This document shows, one piece after another, positions 29,693 through 39,600 of a stretch of DNA of 64,000 nucleotides. How positions within the stretch are numbered: the stretch's first letter is position 1; each line of letters starts with the position of its first letter. Origin of the DNA: Gemmatimonadaceae bacterium (GTDB lineage Bacteria > Gemmatimonadota > Gemmatimonadetes > Gemmatimonadales > Gemmatimonadaceae); assembly GCA_016742275.1 (NCBI GenBank), contig JACVCD010000012.1:1-64000 (forward strand), written 5' to 3'. The position numbers and the translations under genes were made by a program. The notes under the pieces are model-generated. The model did not search any database. It was not told where the DNA came from and saw only the letters and a list, made by a program, of their open reading frames with translations.

Positions 29693-31222
29693 ATGACGAG
29701 TCTCGCTGTCACGACACAAGGCACGGCTGCAACGGCCGTCGCTGCGCCCACGCGCGATCCGTACAAGGAGCGTCGCCCACCCTGGTCCGAGGAAGCGGAG
29801 CAGGCCGTGTTGGGTGCCATGCTGCTCGATGCCGACGCCATTCTGCGCGCGGCCGAGCACGTGGATGACACGATGTTCTACCGCGAAGGACATCGCCGTT
29901 TGTTCCGCGCAATGTTTGCCATCACCGAACGCGGGAGTGTGGTAGACCCACTCACGTTGGCCGATGAGCTCGAGCGGCGCGGTGAGTTGGAGCACGCCGG
30001 CGGACGTGAGTATCTCGCGTTCTTGCTCGATGCCGTGCCCACGGTGGCCAACGTGGAGTACCACGCGCGTATCGTGAAGGAGAAGGCGCTCATGCGCCGC
30101 CTGATCGAAGTGAGCACGGAGATCGTGCAGGAAGCGTTTGAAGGACGCACTACTGCCACGGACCTGCTCGACAACGCCGAGTCCCGCATCTTCGGCCTTG
30201 GGCAGAGCAAGGAGAAGGGCGGCTTCGCGCGCATCAAGGAGTTGTTGTGGCCGGCCATGGAGAAGCTTGAGCTGTTGGCCCAGCGCGATCAGGCCATCAC
30301 GGGTTGTCCGACGGGCTTTACCGAACTCGATCACATGACGTCGGGCTTTCAGCCAGCCGACCTCATCATCGTGGCCGCGCGTCCGTCCATGGGCAAAACG
30401 GCGTTCACGCTCAACATCGCGCAGCATGCGGCTATCACGGCCAAGGTGCCGGTGGCGTTCTTCTCGCTCGAAATGAGCAAGGAGTCGCTGGTGCAGCGTA
30501 TGCTGGCAGCGGAAGCGCTCATCGATGCGCAGGCGTTGCGTAAAGGTGGTAGGGCGCTCGACGAATCGATGCCACGTTTGGCGCAGGCCGCTGGTATTCT
30601 GAGCCATGCGCCCATCTTCATCGACGACACTCCCGGTATCACGCTGCTCGACATGCGGGCCAAGGCCCGTCGTCTCAAGGCCGAACACGATCTCGGTCTC
30701 ATCATTGTGGACTACCTGCAGCTCATGACGGGTCCGGCCGGCGTGGAGAATCGTCAGCAGGAAGTGTCGCAGATCTCGCGTGGCCTCAAGGCGCTCGCGA
30801 AGGAACTGGGTGTGCCTGTTGTTGCTCTTTCGCAGCTCTCACGTGCGCCTGAACAGCGAACGGGTGATGACAAGGGTCGCCCGCAGCTCTCCGACCTTCG
30901 AGAATCGGGTGCCATCGAGCAGGACGCCGACGTCATCATGTTCATCTTCCGGCAAGAGGTGTATGCCGAGCGTGATGAGAATGGTCGACTCAAGGATCCC
31001 TCGCTCGAGGGCCGTGCGGAAATCATCATCGGCAAACAGCGTAACGGCCCGATTGGTAGCGCACGTCTCTACTTCCATAAGCAGTACACCCGGTTCGACA
31101 ATTTCTCGAATCGTCAGGAGTTTGGTGGCGGAGGAGGTGGTGGTGGTGGTGGCGGTGGTGGCTACGGCGGTCCCAAGTTGATGAAGGGATCCGACGACGA
31201 TTTCAGCGGCACGCCGTTCTGA
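29693..31222 (+). CDS. dnaB: Replicative DNA helicase DnaB
   Basis: EEAEQAVLGAMLLDADAILRAAEHV; GCPTGFTELDHMTSGFQPADLIIVAARPSMGKTAFTLNIAQHAA; IIVDYLQLM; VVALSQLSRAPEQR; LRESGAIEQDADVIMFIFR. Confidence 0.97.
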   Translation: MTSLAVTTQGTAATAVAAPTRDPYKERRPPWSEEAEQAVLGAMLLDADAILRAAEHVDDTMFYREGHRRLFRAMFAITERGSVVDPLTLADELERRGELEHAGGREYLAFLLDAVPTVANVEYHARIVKEKALMRRLIEVSTEIVQEAFEGRTTATDLLDNAESRIFGLGQSKEKGGFARIKELLWPAMEKLELLAQRDQAITGCPTGFTELDHMTSGFQPADLIIVAARPSMGKTAFTLNIAQHAAITAKVPVAFFSLEMSKESLVQRMLAAEALIDAQALRKGGRALDESMPRLAQAAGILSHAPIFIDDTPGITLLDMRAKARRLKAEHDLGLIIVDYLQLMTGPAGVENRQQEVSQISRGLKALAKELGVPVVALSQLSRAPEQRTGDDKGRPQLSDLRESGAIEQDADVIMFIFRQEVYAERDENGRLKDPSLEGRAEIIIGKQRNGPIGSARLYFHKQYTRFDNFSNRQEFGGGGGGGGGGGGGYGGPKLMKGSDDDFSGTPF

Positions 31223-31233
31223 TCGCGAGCGTC

Positions 31234-32631
31234 ATGGCCAAAGCGCGTTCGGTGTATCGCTGCACAGAGTGTGGCGCCGAGTATCCCAAGTGGGCGGGAC
31301 GTTGCGAGTCGTGCGGGGCGTGGAACACGCTTGGTGAGGAGGTCGTTTCAGTCGTTCCGACCAGCAAGCGGACAGCAGCACGCGCCGCAGCTGGTGTTGC
31401 AGCACCGACGGTGACGCTTGGCCGTGTGCACACGACCGAAACACCACGGTGGCGCACTGGGCTCGACGAATTCGATTTCGTGCTCGGCGGCGGCATCGTG
31501 CCGGGCAGCATGGTGCTTGTGGGTGGTGAACCTGGCATCGGCAAGAGCACATTGTTGCTGCAGGTCGCTGCACGACTTGAGTCTGCGGGTTTGTCCACGC
31601 TATACGTATCGGGCGAAGAGAGCGCGCTGCAGGTGCGATTGCGCGCCGATCGTCTGGCAGAAGATGCTGCCGCCGTCTCACTGCTTACGGAGACATCACT
31701 CGAAACGATTCTCGCTTCGGCTGCGCAGCCCACGTCTGATGGGCGACGCGCGCAGGTGCTGATTGTCGACTCCATTCAGACTGTGCACACGGAACTATTG
31801 GAGGGTGCACCGGGCAATGTAGGGCAGGTGCGCGAATGCGCGGCGCGGTTGATGCGTTTTGCCAAGGATACCAACACCACGGTGTTCGTGATTGGTCATG
31901 TCACGAAAGGCGGTGGCATTGCCGGTCCCAAGACGTTGGAACACATCGTCGATACGGTGCTGTATTTCGAGGGTGACGGCACACTCGATCATCGGGTACT
32001 CCGAGCAACGAAGAATCGTTTCGGCAGTGTCGACGAAATCGGTGTATTCCGCATGGTTGGCACCGGACTCATTCCCGTTGAGAATCCGTCTGCGCTGTTC
32101 CTGGGTGATCGTCGTGACGTGGCCAGCGGCAGTGCGGTGTGCGCGTTGATGGAGGGCACGCGCCCTGTACTCGTGGAAGTACAGGCGCTGGCGGCGCGCG
32201 CCGGATTTGGCACACCACAGCGTGTGGCGAATGGCATCGATAGTCGGCGTCTGGCTTTGTTGCTTGCCGTGCTCGACAAGCGCGGCGGCTTTTCCTGCGC
32301 GCAGCTCGACGTGTTCTGCAACGTGGTTGGCGGCATGCGGGTGCAGGAGCCCAGTGTCGACCTCGCGGTGGTTTCGGCTCTGGCATCGAGTGTGGTTGAC
32401 CGCCCACTTCCGGCGCAGGCGATCTTTTTGGGCGAACTCGGACTTGGTGGAGAGGTGAGACCGGTGTCGCAGGTTGAGCGACGTCTCGCTGAGGCCGCCA
32501 AGCTGGGCATGACTACCGCATTTCTGTCTGACCGTGCCATTCCGCGACGTGCGCCAGCTGACATGCAACTGATCGGTGTGCGTACGCTGAGTGAAGTATT
32601 GCAACGCACGTTGGGCAAGGACGCGGCATGA
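31234..32631 (+). CDS. radA: DNA repair protein RadA
   Basis: YRCTECGAEYPKWAGRCESCGAWNT zinc finger; GEPGIGKSTLLLQVA; IVDSIQTVHT; KNRFGSVDEIGVFRM; Lon-like C-terminus. Confidence 0.97.
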   Translation: MAKARSVYRCTECGAEYPKWAGRCESCGAWNTLGEEVVSVVPTSKRTAARAAAGVAAPTVTLGRVHTTETPRWRTGLDEFDFVLGGGIVPGSMVLVGGEPGIGKSTLLLQVAARLESAGLSTLYVSGEESALQVRLRADRLAEDAAAVSLLTETSLETILASAAQPTSDGRRAQVLIVDSIQTVHTELLEGAPGNVGQVRECAARLMRFAKDTNTTVFVIGHVTKGGGIAGPKTLEHIVDTVLYFEGDGTLDHRVLRATKNRFGSVDEIGVFRMVGTGLIPVENPSALFLGDRRDVASGSAVCALMEGTRPVLVEVQALAARAGFGTPQRVANGIDSRRLALLLAVLDKRGGFSCAQLDVFCNVVGGMRVQEPSVDLAVVSALASSVVDRPLPAQAIFLGELGLGGEVRPVSQVERRLAEAAKLGMTTAFLSDRAIPRRAPADMQLIGVRTLSEVLQRTLGKDAA

Positions 32632-32641
32632 CGAGAACCGG

Positions 32642-33457
32642 ATGACCGATCACAACGATTCAACTCACAACGATTCAGCAGCACAGGACGCGCCCATACC
32701 TCCGCGACGGATCATTCCGCCGCCGGCAGTGGCTTCCCGCGGAGAGGGGAAGCGGTCCGAGGATGGTGTTGTACGGGATGTGGGTGTTGTGATCGTAGCT
32801 GGTGGTTCAGGTACGCGTACTGGCAGCGCAGAACTCAAGCAATTCCGTTGGGTATCCGGGAAACCAGCGTTGTTGCACAGCGTGCAGGCGTTCATGGCGC
32901 GACCCGATGTGGCTGTCGTGGTGGTGGTGCTGCCCAAGGCTTACGCGGCCGATCCACCGCCCTGGCTTTTCCAGTGCGACGTCGATCGACTGCTGGTGTC
33001 TGTTGGCGGACGTGAGCGTCATGAGAGCGTCGTGAACGGTCTCGAGGACCTTCCGGAAGAAGTCACTATTGCGGTCGTGCATGATGCCGCGCGTCCTCTG
33101 GTGACGGATGCCACCATCGATCGCGTGATTGCCGCTGCGCGTGAAGGGCAAGGTGCCGTCGCGGCGCTTCCAGTGGTCGATACGCTGAAGGAAGTCGACG
33201 CTGATGGCCGCATCGTGCGCACGGTCGATCGCACGCATCTCTGGCGCGCACAAACGCCGCAGGCGTTTCCACGGCTCATGATCGAGCAGGCGCATATTGC
33301 GGCGCGGCGCGATGGTGTGGGAGCAACGGATGACGCGGCGCTATGCGAACGCCTTGGATTGCCCGTGGTGGTGGTGCGCGGCAGTGAACGTGGACTCAAG
33401 ATCACTGAGGAAGCGGATTTTGCGCGCGCGGATGCGTTGAGTTTGCTCGCTGAGTAG
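32642..33457 (+). CDS. ispD: 2-C-methyl-D-erythritol 4-phosphate cytidylyltransferase
   Basis: VVIVAGGSGTRTGSAELKQFRWVSGKPALLHSVQAF; GGRERHESVVNGLEDL; VVHDAARPLV; DRTHLWRAQTPQAF. Confidence 0.93.
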   Translation: MTDHNDSTHNDSAAQDAPIPPRRIIPPPAVASRGEGKRSEDGVVRDVGVVIVAGGSGTRTGSAELKQFRWVSGKPALLHSVQAFMARPDVAVVVVVLPKAYAADPPPWLFQCDVDRLLVSVGGRERHESVVNGLEDLPEEVTIAVVHDAARPLVTDATIDRVIAAAREGQGAVAALPVVDTLKEVDADGRIVRTVDRTHLWRAQTPQAFPRLMIEQAHIAARRDGVGATDDAALCERLGLPVVVVRGSERGLKITEEADFARADALSLLAE

Positions 33458-33464
33458 AAAGAAC

Positions 33465-34139
33465 GTGAATTCAGCGAACGCGCGGTCGACACCATTCTGG
33501 TCACCTGCCGAAGTTGATGCGGCAGTGCGTGAAGCCATTCTGCATCTCGAGAATCGTGGAGTGTTGGCCTATCCCACGGAAACGGTGTACGGCTTTGGTA
33601 CGGCGGTGGATCACGAATCGGTGGAAACACTGGTGCGCATGAAGGGACGGCCTCCTGGCAAGCCGTTTCTGCTGCTCATTGCCCATCCGTCGCAGATCGC
33701 GCGGCTCGATCTACACCTGCCCACGTATGCGGCCCACTTGTCTGCCCGGTTCTGGCCGGGACCGCTGACCCTGGTGTTGCCTGGCGGTGACAAACGGGTT
33801 TCTCCCCGCCTGCGCGGTCCGGAAGGTGGTGTAGCGGTGCGCTGGACACCACACGAGCCGCTGCAGCGACTCTTGCACGCCTATGGCGAGCCAATCACCA
33901 GCACGAGTGCGAATCGTCCCGGTGTGCCGCCTGCGACCATGGCCAGCGAGATTCTCGAGCAGTGGCCTGACATGATTCATCGTGGCATCCTCCATGTACT
34001 CGATGGCGGCCGACTTGCTCCTTCGCCGCCGAGCACCGTAGTGGACTGTACAGGACGCCGGCCGCGGGTCATTCGGCCTGGTGTACTGAGTGCCTCGGTG
34101 CTGCGCGACGTGGTGCCGGACCTCATCGGAGATCGCTGA
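33465..34139 (+). CDS. L-threonylcarbamoyladenylate synthase (Sua5/YciO/TsaC)
   Basis: GVLAYPTETVYGFGTAVDHESVETLVRMKGRPPGKPFLLLI; ARFWPGPLTLVLPG; TSTSANRPGVPPA. Confidence 0.93.
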   Translation: MNSANARSTPFWSPAEVDAAVREAILHLENRGVLAYPTETVYGFGTAVDHESVETLVRMKGRPPGKPFLLLIAHPSQIARLDLHLPTYAAHLSARFWPGPLTLVLPGGDKRVSPRLRGPEGGVAVRWTPHEPLQRLLHAYGEPITSTSANRPGVPPATMASEILEQWPDMIHRGILHVLDGGRLAPSPPSTVVDCTGRRPRVIRPGVLSASVLRDVVPDLIGDR

Positions 34140-34140
34140 C

Positions 34141-34605
34141 ATGCACATTCTGTTCGTCTGCACGGGTAATACGTGTCGGAGTCCGATGGCCGAAGCCATC
34201 ACGCGTCGTCTGATTGCGCAGCGCGGACTCTCCGATATGCATGTGGAGAGCGCCGGTACAAGTGCCTGGCCCGACGCGCCTGCATCAGATGGCGCGCTGC
34301 TTGTGGCACTGGAACGCGGCATGGATCTCAGTATGCATCGCGCTCGGCAGTTGTCGCCGGAAATCGTGGCCGGTGCTGATCTGATTTTCACCATGGGGCC
34401 GCATCACCTCGAGCGGGTGCAGGCATTGGGCGGTATGGGCCGCGCGCATCTGGTGACCGCGTATGCCGGCAACGACCCGCGTCCGGTCAGTGATCCGTTC
34501 GGTGGTGACCTGGGTGTCTATCGCGCCACAGCTGAAGAACTCGAGCAGGAGATCAGCGCGATTCTGGATAAAGTGGCAGCCGATCGCGCCAATCCCTCCC
34601 GTTAG
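34141..34605 (+). CDS. Low-molecular-weight protein tyrosine/arginine phosphatase
   Basis: MHILFVCTGNTCRSPMAEAITRRL P-loop (CxGNxCRS) and DPFGGDLGVYRATAEEL. Confidence 0.92.
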   Translation: MHILFVCTGNTCRSPMAEAITRRLIAQRGLSDMHVESAGTSAWPDAPASDGALLVALERGMDLSMHRARQLSPEIVAGADLIFTMGPHHLERVQALGGMGRAHLVTAYAGNDPRPVSDPFGGDLGVYRATAEELEQEISAILDKVAADRANPSR

Positions 34606-34619
34606 TTCGCGCGATAGAC

Positions 34620-35498
34620 ATGTCGATACCATGGGGTGGGTTTGTCATTCTGGGGCATCCAGTCGCGCACTCGCTCTCGCCAACATTTCAGAATGCGGCC
34701 CTCGAGGCCATTGGCGCACGGCAGCAATACGAGCGTCTCGATGTGCCACCTGCTGCACTGGCGCAGACTGTGGCGACGCTCGGTGTGCATCGTATTGCCG
34801 GCAACGTCACCATTCCGCATAAGGAAGCAATGGCCGGACTGGCGTCACGATTGACCGAAACGGCGCAGGCCACCGGAGCGGTGAACACGTTCTGGTGGGA
34901 TGCTGAAGGGTTGGTGGGTCACAACACCGATGTCCTCGGCGCGGAGGCTACGATACGCGCCTTGCTGCCAAATGGCGCTCAAGGACCGGTGGTCGTGCTC
35001 GGTGCGGGAGGCAGCAGTGCTGCTGTGTTGCATGCGCTGCGGCTTTGCGGGTGTAGTGACGTGCACATGGTTGCTCGCACGCCGGCTCGGGCAACTGCGT
35101 TGCTTGAACGCATGACAATATCGGGGGCCGTGCACGCAGAGGACGCAACAGGAGCACTCGCTCCGGCACTTCTCAGTGTGCTGCAGGATGCCGCGCTGGT
35201 CGTGAACTGCACGCCCGTTGGACTTTCTGGAGATCAGCAACCCATCGCGCTCGATGCCATTGGCACGCAGGCCGCGATCTTCGATCTGGTCTATCGTCGA
35301 ACCGGAACGGCTTGGGTACGTGAAGCGCAGCACCAGCAGCGTCGTGCAGAAGACGGCATGCGCATGTTGGTGGAGCAGGGGGCTGCGGCGTTTGAAGCGT
35401 GGACCGGTGTCGCGGCGCCGCGAGACGTCATGTGGCGAGCACTTGGCGGGACGGTGCCTGATGCGCAGACTCCGCGCATGTTGGCGCCGACAACCTGA
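34620..35498 (+). CDS. aroE: Shikimate dehydrogenase
   Basis: GHPVAHSLSPTFQNAALEAIG; GNVTIPHKEAMAGLA; TGAVNTFWWDAEGLVGHNTDVLGAEA; VVLGAGGSSAAVLHAL. Confidence 0.94.
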   Translation: MSIPWGGFVILGHPVAHSLSPTFQNAALEAIGARQQYERLDVPPAALAQTVATLGVHRIAGNVTIPHKEAMAGLASRLTETAQATGAVNTFWWDAEGLVGHNTDVLGAEATIRALLPNGAQGPVVVLGAGGSSAAVLHALRLCGCSDVHMVARTPARATALLERMTISGAVHAEDATGALAPALLSVLQDAALVVNCTPVGLSGDQQPIALDAIGTQAAIFDLVYRRTGTAWVREAQHQQRRAEDGMRMLVEQGAAAFEAWTGVAAPRDVMWRALGGTVPDAQTPRMLAPTT

Positions 35499-36333
35499 CA
35501 CACGTCGCAACGAGCGTCAGGTGACGATCACGCCCAGTCTGCCGCGGAGTCTGTCGCAGGGATTGCTGCAACTCCTGCTACCTGCCGCATGTGCCATCTG
35601 TCGTGCGCCCCATGAGCCTGATGCCGACGGCATTGTCTGTGGCGCGTGTGTATCGCGTCTCGTTCCGCTCACGATGCCGCAGTGCGGGCGCTGTGGCCAT
35701 CCGCGCTATTCATTGGCCGTTCCGCTCCCAGCAGCCGCACCGGGGGAGCAGGTGGTTGGTACGCCAGCCTGTGCATGGTGCGCTCGACTGCATCCGGCCA
35801 TGCGGGCCGTTCGGTCGGTGGCGCGCATGGACACGGGTACAGGAGCAGATCTGGTGCACGCACTCAAGTATCAGGGATGGTCACGCGTGGCTCCGGCCAT
35901 GGCTCGACGTATGGCGCGCCTAGCGTGGCCCGAGGACGTCGTGACGGAACGGGCCGCCCTGATACCGGTTCCGCTCTCCCGGGAACGGCGGCGGCAGCGG
36001 GGATACAATCAGGCGGAGTTGCTGGCTCGTGCGCTGGCGCCACACTGGGAGTGTCCGGTCTGGAACGATGTGCTCGTGCGCACCCGCGATACCCAGTCCC
36101 AAGTGCGGTTGACACCATCAGAGCGAGCGGGCAACGTTTCACGGGCATTTGCCGTGCCGACAGGCCGGCAGGTGCAGCTGCGCGGACGACACCTCGTGCT
36201 GGTGGATGACGTCATCACGACCGCCGCGACGCTCAATGCCGCAGCCGACGCCCTCGTGGCGGGCGGCGCGCGCATTATCAGTTGTGTGACCTTCGGGCGA
36301 GCGCCGGATCCCGGCGATCGCGCCATTTCCTGA
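35461..36333 (+). CDS. ComF family protein / phosphoribosyltransferase (GTG 35521 is an alternative start that avoids aroE overlap)
   Basis: LLPAACAICRAPHEPDADGIVCGACVSRL...CGRCGHP; PVPLSRERRRQRGYNQAELLARAL; LVLVDDVITTAATLNAAADAL PRPP loop. Confidence 0.9.
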   Translation: MRRLRACWRRQPDTRRNERQVTITPSLPRSLSQGLLQLLLPAACAICRAPHEPDADGIVCGACVSRLVPLTMPQCGRCGHPRYSLAVPLPAAAPGEQVVGTPACAWCARLHPAMRAVRSVARMDTGTGADLVHALKYQGWSRVAPAMARRMARLAWPEDVVTERAALIPVPLSRERRRQRGYNQAELLARALAPHWECPVWNDVLVRTRDTQSQVRLTPSERAGNVSRAFAVPTGRQVQLRGRHLVLVDDVITTAATLNAAADALVAGGARIISCVTFGRAPDPGDRAIS

Positions 36334-36362
36334 CTTCGTTCTTTTTCCGGATCTGACACGAC

Positions 36363-37373
36363 ATGGGCATTCGCGTTGGCATCAACGGCTTCGGCCGCAT
36401 CGGTCGGCAGGTGCTCCGCGCCGCCAAGCAGCAGGGCGTCGCCGACATCGAATTTGTGGCCATCAATGACCTCACGGACACCGCCACGCTCGCGCACCTC
36501 TTCAAGTACGACTCAGTGCACGGCAAGTTCGACGGCCAGGTGGGACATGAGGCCGATGCCATCACGATCGACGGCGACAAGGTGAAGATCCTCGCCGAGC
36601 GCGAGCCGTCGAAGCTGCCCTGGAAGGATCTGGGTGTCGATATCGTGCTCGAGAGCACGGGTCGCTTCACTGCGGCTGCCGATGCACGCAAGCACATCGA
36701 AGGCGGCGCAAAGAAGGTCATCATCTCGGCCCCGGCCACGAACGAAGACATCACGGTCGTGATGGGTGTGAACAGCGACAAGTACGATCCGTCGTCGCAC
36801 CACATCATCTCGAACGCCTCGTGCACGACGAACTGCCTGGCGCCGATGGTGAAGGTGATTCGCGACAACTTCGGTTTCGTGCACGGCTCGATGGTCACGA
36901 TCCACAGCTACACGAATGACCAGTCCATCCTCGATCTGCCGCACAAGGATCTGCGTCGCGCCCGTGCGGCGGCGGTGAGCATGATCCCCACGTCGACGGG
37001 TGCCGCCAAGGCCACGTCGCTCGTGCTGCCGGAAGTGAAGGGTAAGATCGATGGTGTGGCTGTGCGAGTGCCCACGCCTGACGTGTCGCTTACCGACCTG
37101 ACCTGTGTGGTCGAGCGTCCGGTGACGAAGGAAGAAGTCAACGCGGCGTTCAAGGCGGCCTCGGAAGGCGCGCTCACGGGCGTCATGGGCTACAGCGAAG
37201 TGCCGCTGGTGTCGGTGGATTACATCGGTGACCCGCATTCATGCACGCTCGACGCGCTGAGCACGATCGTGATCAACGGCACGCTGGTGAAGATCTCCGG
37301 TTGGTATGACAACGAGTGGGGTTACTCGTCGCGTTGCGTGGATCTGCTGCGCTACGTTGGCGCGCGTCTCTGA
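36363..37373 (+). CDS. gap: Glyceraldehyde-3-phosphate dehydrogenase, type I
   Basis: MGIRVGINGFGRIGRQVLRAA; ISNASCTTNCLAPMVKVI; WYDNEWGYSSRCVDLLRYVG. Confidence 0.97.
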   Translation: MGIRVGINGFGRIGRQVLRAAKQQGVADIEFVAINDLTDTATLAHLFKYDSVHGKFDGQVGHEADAITIDGDKVKILAEREPSKLPWKDLGVDIVLESTGRFTAAADARKHIEGGAKKVIISAPATNEDITVVMGVNSDKYDPSSHHIISNASCTTNCLAPMVKVIRDNFGFVHGSMVTIHSYTNDQSILDLPHKDLRRARAAAVSMIPTSTGAAKATSLVLPEVKGKIDGVAVRVPTPDVSLTDLTCVVERPVTKEEVNAAFKAASEGALTGVMGYSEVPLVSVDYIGDPHSCTLDALSTIVINGTLVKISGWYDNEWGYSSRCVDLLRYVGARL

Positions 37374-37399
37374 TACGAGGCGTAGTCCACTAGTCGTCT

Positions 37400-37433
37400 G
37401 AACAGCGCACGCGGCTCTGCGTGCGCTGTTCTT
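37400..37433 (+). terminator. Hairpin terminator/attenuator between gap and pgk
   Basis: GAACAGCGCACGC ggctct GCGTGCGCTGTTC, perfect 13-bp stem. Confidence 0.75.
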
Positions 37434-37474
37434 GCAAAGTGTCCCAACCTTCCATTCTTCGCCGTAACGCACTG

Positions 37475-38671
37475 ATGTCCACCAAGACCATCCGCGACCT
37501 CTCGCCCGCCGAGCTACAGGGCAAGCGCGCACTCGTGCGTGTCGACTTCAACGTGCCCCTCGACGATCAGGGGCGTGTGAGTGACGACACGCGCATTACC
37601 GCGGCGCTGCCCACGATCACGACCTTGCTTGATGGGGGTGCACGCGTCGTCCTGCTGGCGCATTTTGGTCGTCCGAAGGGGGCGCCGGAGGCGAAGTATT
37701 CGCTCGCGCCTGTCGCCGCGCGGCTTCGCGAGTTGTTGCCGCGCCCCGTGCATTTCCTTGGTGAGACCGTCGGGCCGGCCGCGGTCGCCGCGACACAGCA
37801 GTTGGCAGCGGGCGAGGTGTTACTGCTCGAGAACACCCGCTTTCTCGCTGGTGAAGAGAAGAACGACAACGCGCTCTCGAAGCAGTTGGCAGAGCTTGGT
37901 GATTTCTACGTCAACGATGCATTTGGCGCCGCGCATCGTGCGCATGCGAGTACGGCTGGAGTGGCACAGTATTGCCGTCCCGCTGTGGCCGGTCTGTTGA
38001 TGGAGAAGGAACTCGCGTATCTCGGTGGCGCGCTGGCAAACCCCGAGCGTCCGTTTGTCGCCATTCTCGGCGGCTCAAAGATCAGCGGTAAGATCGATGT
38101 TGTCGAAGCATTACTCCCCAAGGTCGACAAGCTGCTGATCGGCGGCGCCATGGCCTGCACATTCTTCAAGGCGATGGGTTTTGAGACGGGCAATTCGCTG
38201 GTCGAACCTGATCGTCTCGACATGGCCAAGGATCTGCTCGCCCGTGCTGGCGACAAGCTGGTGTTGCCGGTGGATGCCATGATCGCACCGGCCATGGACG
38301 CGGGTGATCAGGCGACCGCCGTATCGCGCCAAGCCATTCCCGCAGGACAGGCCATGTTCGATATCGGTCCGGCCAGCAGCGACACGTATCGCGCGCTGGT
38401 CACCGGTGCACGCACGGTGCTGTGGAATGGACCGATGGGTGTGTTCGAAAAGCCGCCGTTCGACGCTGGCACTCGCACGGTGGCACTGGCCATGGCGGCT
38501 GCTACGGCCAATGGCGCCACGACGATCATTGGCGGTGGCGATTCTGCTGCGGCCGTGGCGGACGCCGGACTCGAATCGCAGATGTCTCACGTGTCCACCG
38601 GTGGTGGTGCCTCGCTCGAATTCCTCGAGGGCAAGGACCTTCCGGGCGTCAGTGCCCTCGACGCGAACTGA
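37475..38671 (+). CDS. pgk: Phosphoglycerate kinase
   Basis: [93 protein letters not shown]. Confidence 0.97.
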   Translation: MSTKTIRDLSPAELQGKRALVRVDFNVPLDDQGRVSDDTRITAALPTITTLLDGGARVVLLAHFGRPKGAPEAKYSLAPVAARLRELLPRPVHFLGETVGPAAVAATQQLAAGEVLLLENTRFLAGEEKNDNALSKQLAELGDFYVNDAFGAAHRAHASTAGVAQYCRPAVAGLLMEKELAYLGGALANPERPFVAILGGSKISGKIDVVEALLPKVDKLLIGGAMACTFFKAMGFETGNSLVEPDRLDMAKDLLARAGDKLVLPVDAMIAPAMDAGDQATAVSRQAIPAGQAMFDIGPASSDTYRALVTGARTVLWNGPMGVFEKPPFDAGTRTVALAMAAATANGATTIIGGGDSAAAVADAGLESQMSHVSTGGGASLEFLEGKDLPGVSALDAN

Positions 38672-38719
38672 ACGCAGCACACGCGCGTCTCGCCACTTCA
38701 CATTCATCGCACCTCGACC

Positions 38720-39475
38720 ATGCATCTCAAGCCGGTCATTGCGGCAAACTGGAAACTCAATCACAGCCCGACGGATGCGAAGGCGTTTCTGCAGCGGTTT
38801 CTCGCGCAGTCGCCCAAGCTGAACGAGCGGACGCTGATTTTTTTCCCTTCGGCCATCACCATCACGACGGTCATTGAGGGCCTGCGTGAACGCCCCGATG
38901 TCTGGGTCGGTGTACAGAACGTTCACAGCGAAGCACAGGGCGCATTCACCGGAGAAAACTCCGTGCTGATGGCACGTGATGTCGGTGCGCGCGTGGTGCT
39001 CGTCGGTCACTCGGAGCGTCGTCATGTCTTTGGTGAAACCGATGCCATAACCACGAAGAAGATGGCCCTTATCGCACAGGCACGATTGACCGCCATGCTT
39101 TGCGTGGGAGAAACGCTCGAGGAGCGTGAAGCCGGTCGCACGGCCTCGGTGGTGGAGCGTCAGCTCACGGCCGGATTGGCGGAGCTCGATGATGCGCAGG
39201 TCGCGAGCGTCATGCTCGCGTATGAACCCGTATGGGCGATTGGCACGGGTCGCACGGCCACCCCTGAAGATGCCAGTGAAATTCATGGGGTGCTGCGCCG
39301 CGCGCTCGTCTCGCGGGTTGGGGAGAAGGTGGCGGCCGGAATTCCCATTCTGTACGGCGGTTCGGTCAATCGCGGTAATGCCTCGCTGTTGCTGGCGGCG
39401 GCCGACGTGGACGGCTTGTTGGTGGGTGGCGCGTCCCTTGATGCAGACAGCTGGGCCAGCATTGTGCGCGCCTGA
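38720..39475 (+). CDS. tpiA: Triosephosphate isomerase
   Basis: KPVIAANWKLNHSP; VVLVGHSERRHVFGE; AYEPVWAIGTGRTATPEDA; ILYGGSVNRGNASLLLAAADVDGLLVGGASLDADSWASIV. Confidence 0.97.
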   Translation: MHLKPVIAANWKLNHSPTDAKAFLQRFLAQSPKLNERTLIFFPSAITITTVIEGLRERPDVWVGVQNVHSEAQGAFTGENSVLMARDVGARVVLVGHSERRHVFGETDAITTKKMALIAQARLTAMLCVGETLEEREAGRTASVVERQLTAGLAELDDAQVASVMLAYEPVWAIGTGRTATPEDASEIHGVLRRALVSRVGEKVAAGIPILYGGSVNRGNASLLLAAADVDGLLVGGASLDADSWASIVRA

Positions 39476-39527
39476 CGTGTATCTGACGCATTGAGACACT
39501 TGCAACAGGCAGGTCAATCGGTGATTT

Positions 39528-39570
39528 TTCGAGGCTCCGGCAAAGCGTCCGGGGCCTCGAACCGTTTTTT
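39528..39570 (+). terminator. Rho-independent terminator after tpiA
   Basis: TTCGAGGCTCCGG (39528-39540) / CCGGGGCCTCGAA (39549-39561) with one G:U, then ccgTTTTTT. Confidence 0.87.
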
Positions 39571-39600
39571 CGATTCGTTTCTCGATTCCGCATCGGCGAC

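Noticed and set aside
31124-31170. Poly-Gly tract in dnaB as a possible sequencing/assembly error
   Set aside because: Frame is maintained through the repeat and ends in a sensible acidic PF tail, so it was kept as real coding sequence.
38111-39517. 468-aa antisense ORF over pgk/tpiA
   Set aside because: Same artefact; sense-strand genes are unambiguous.
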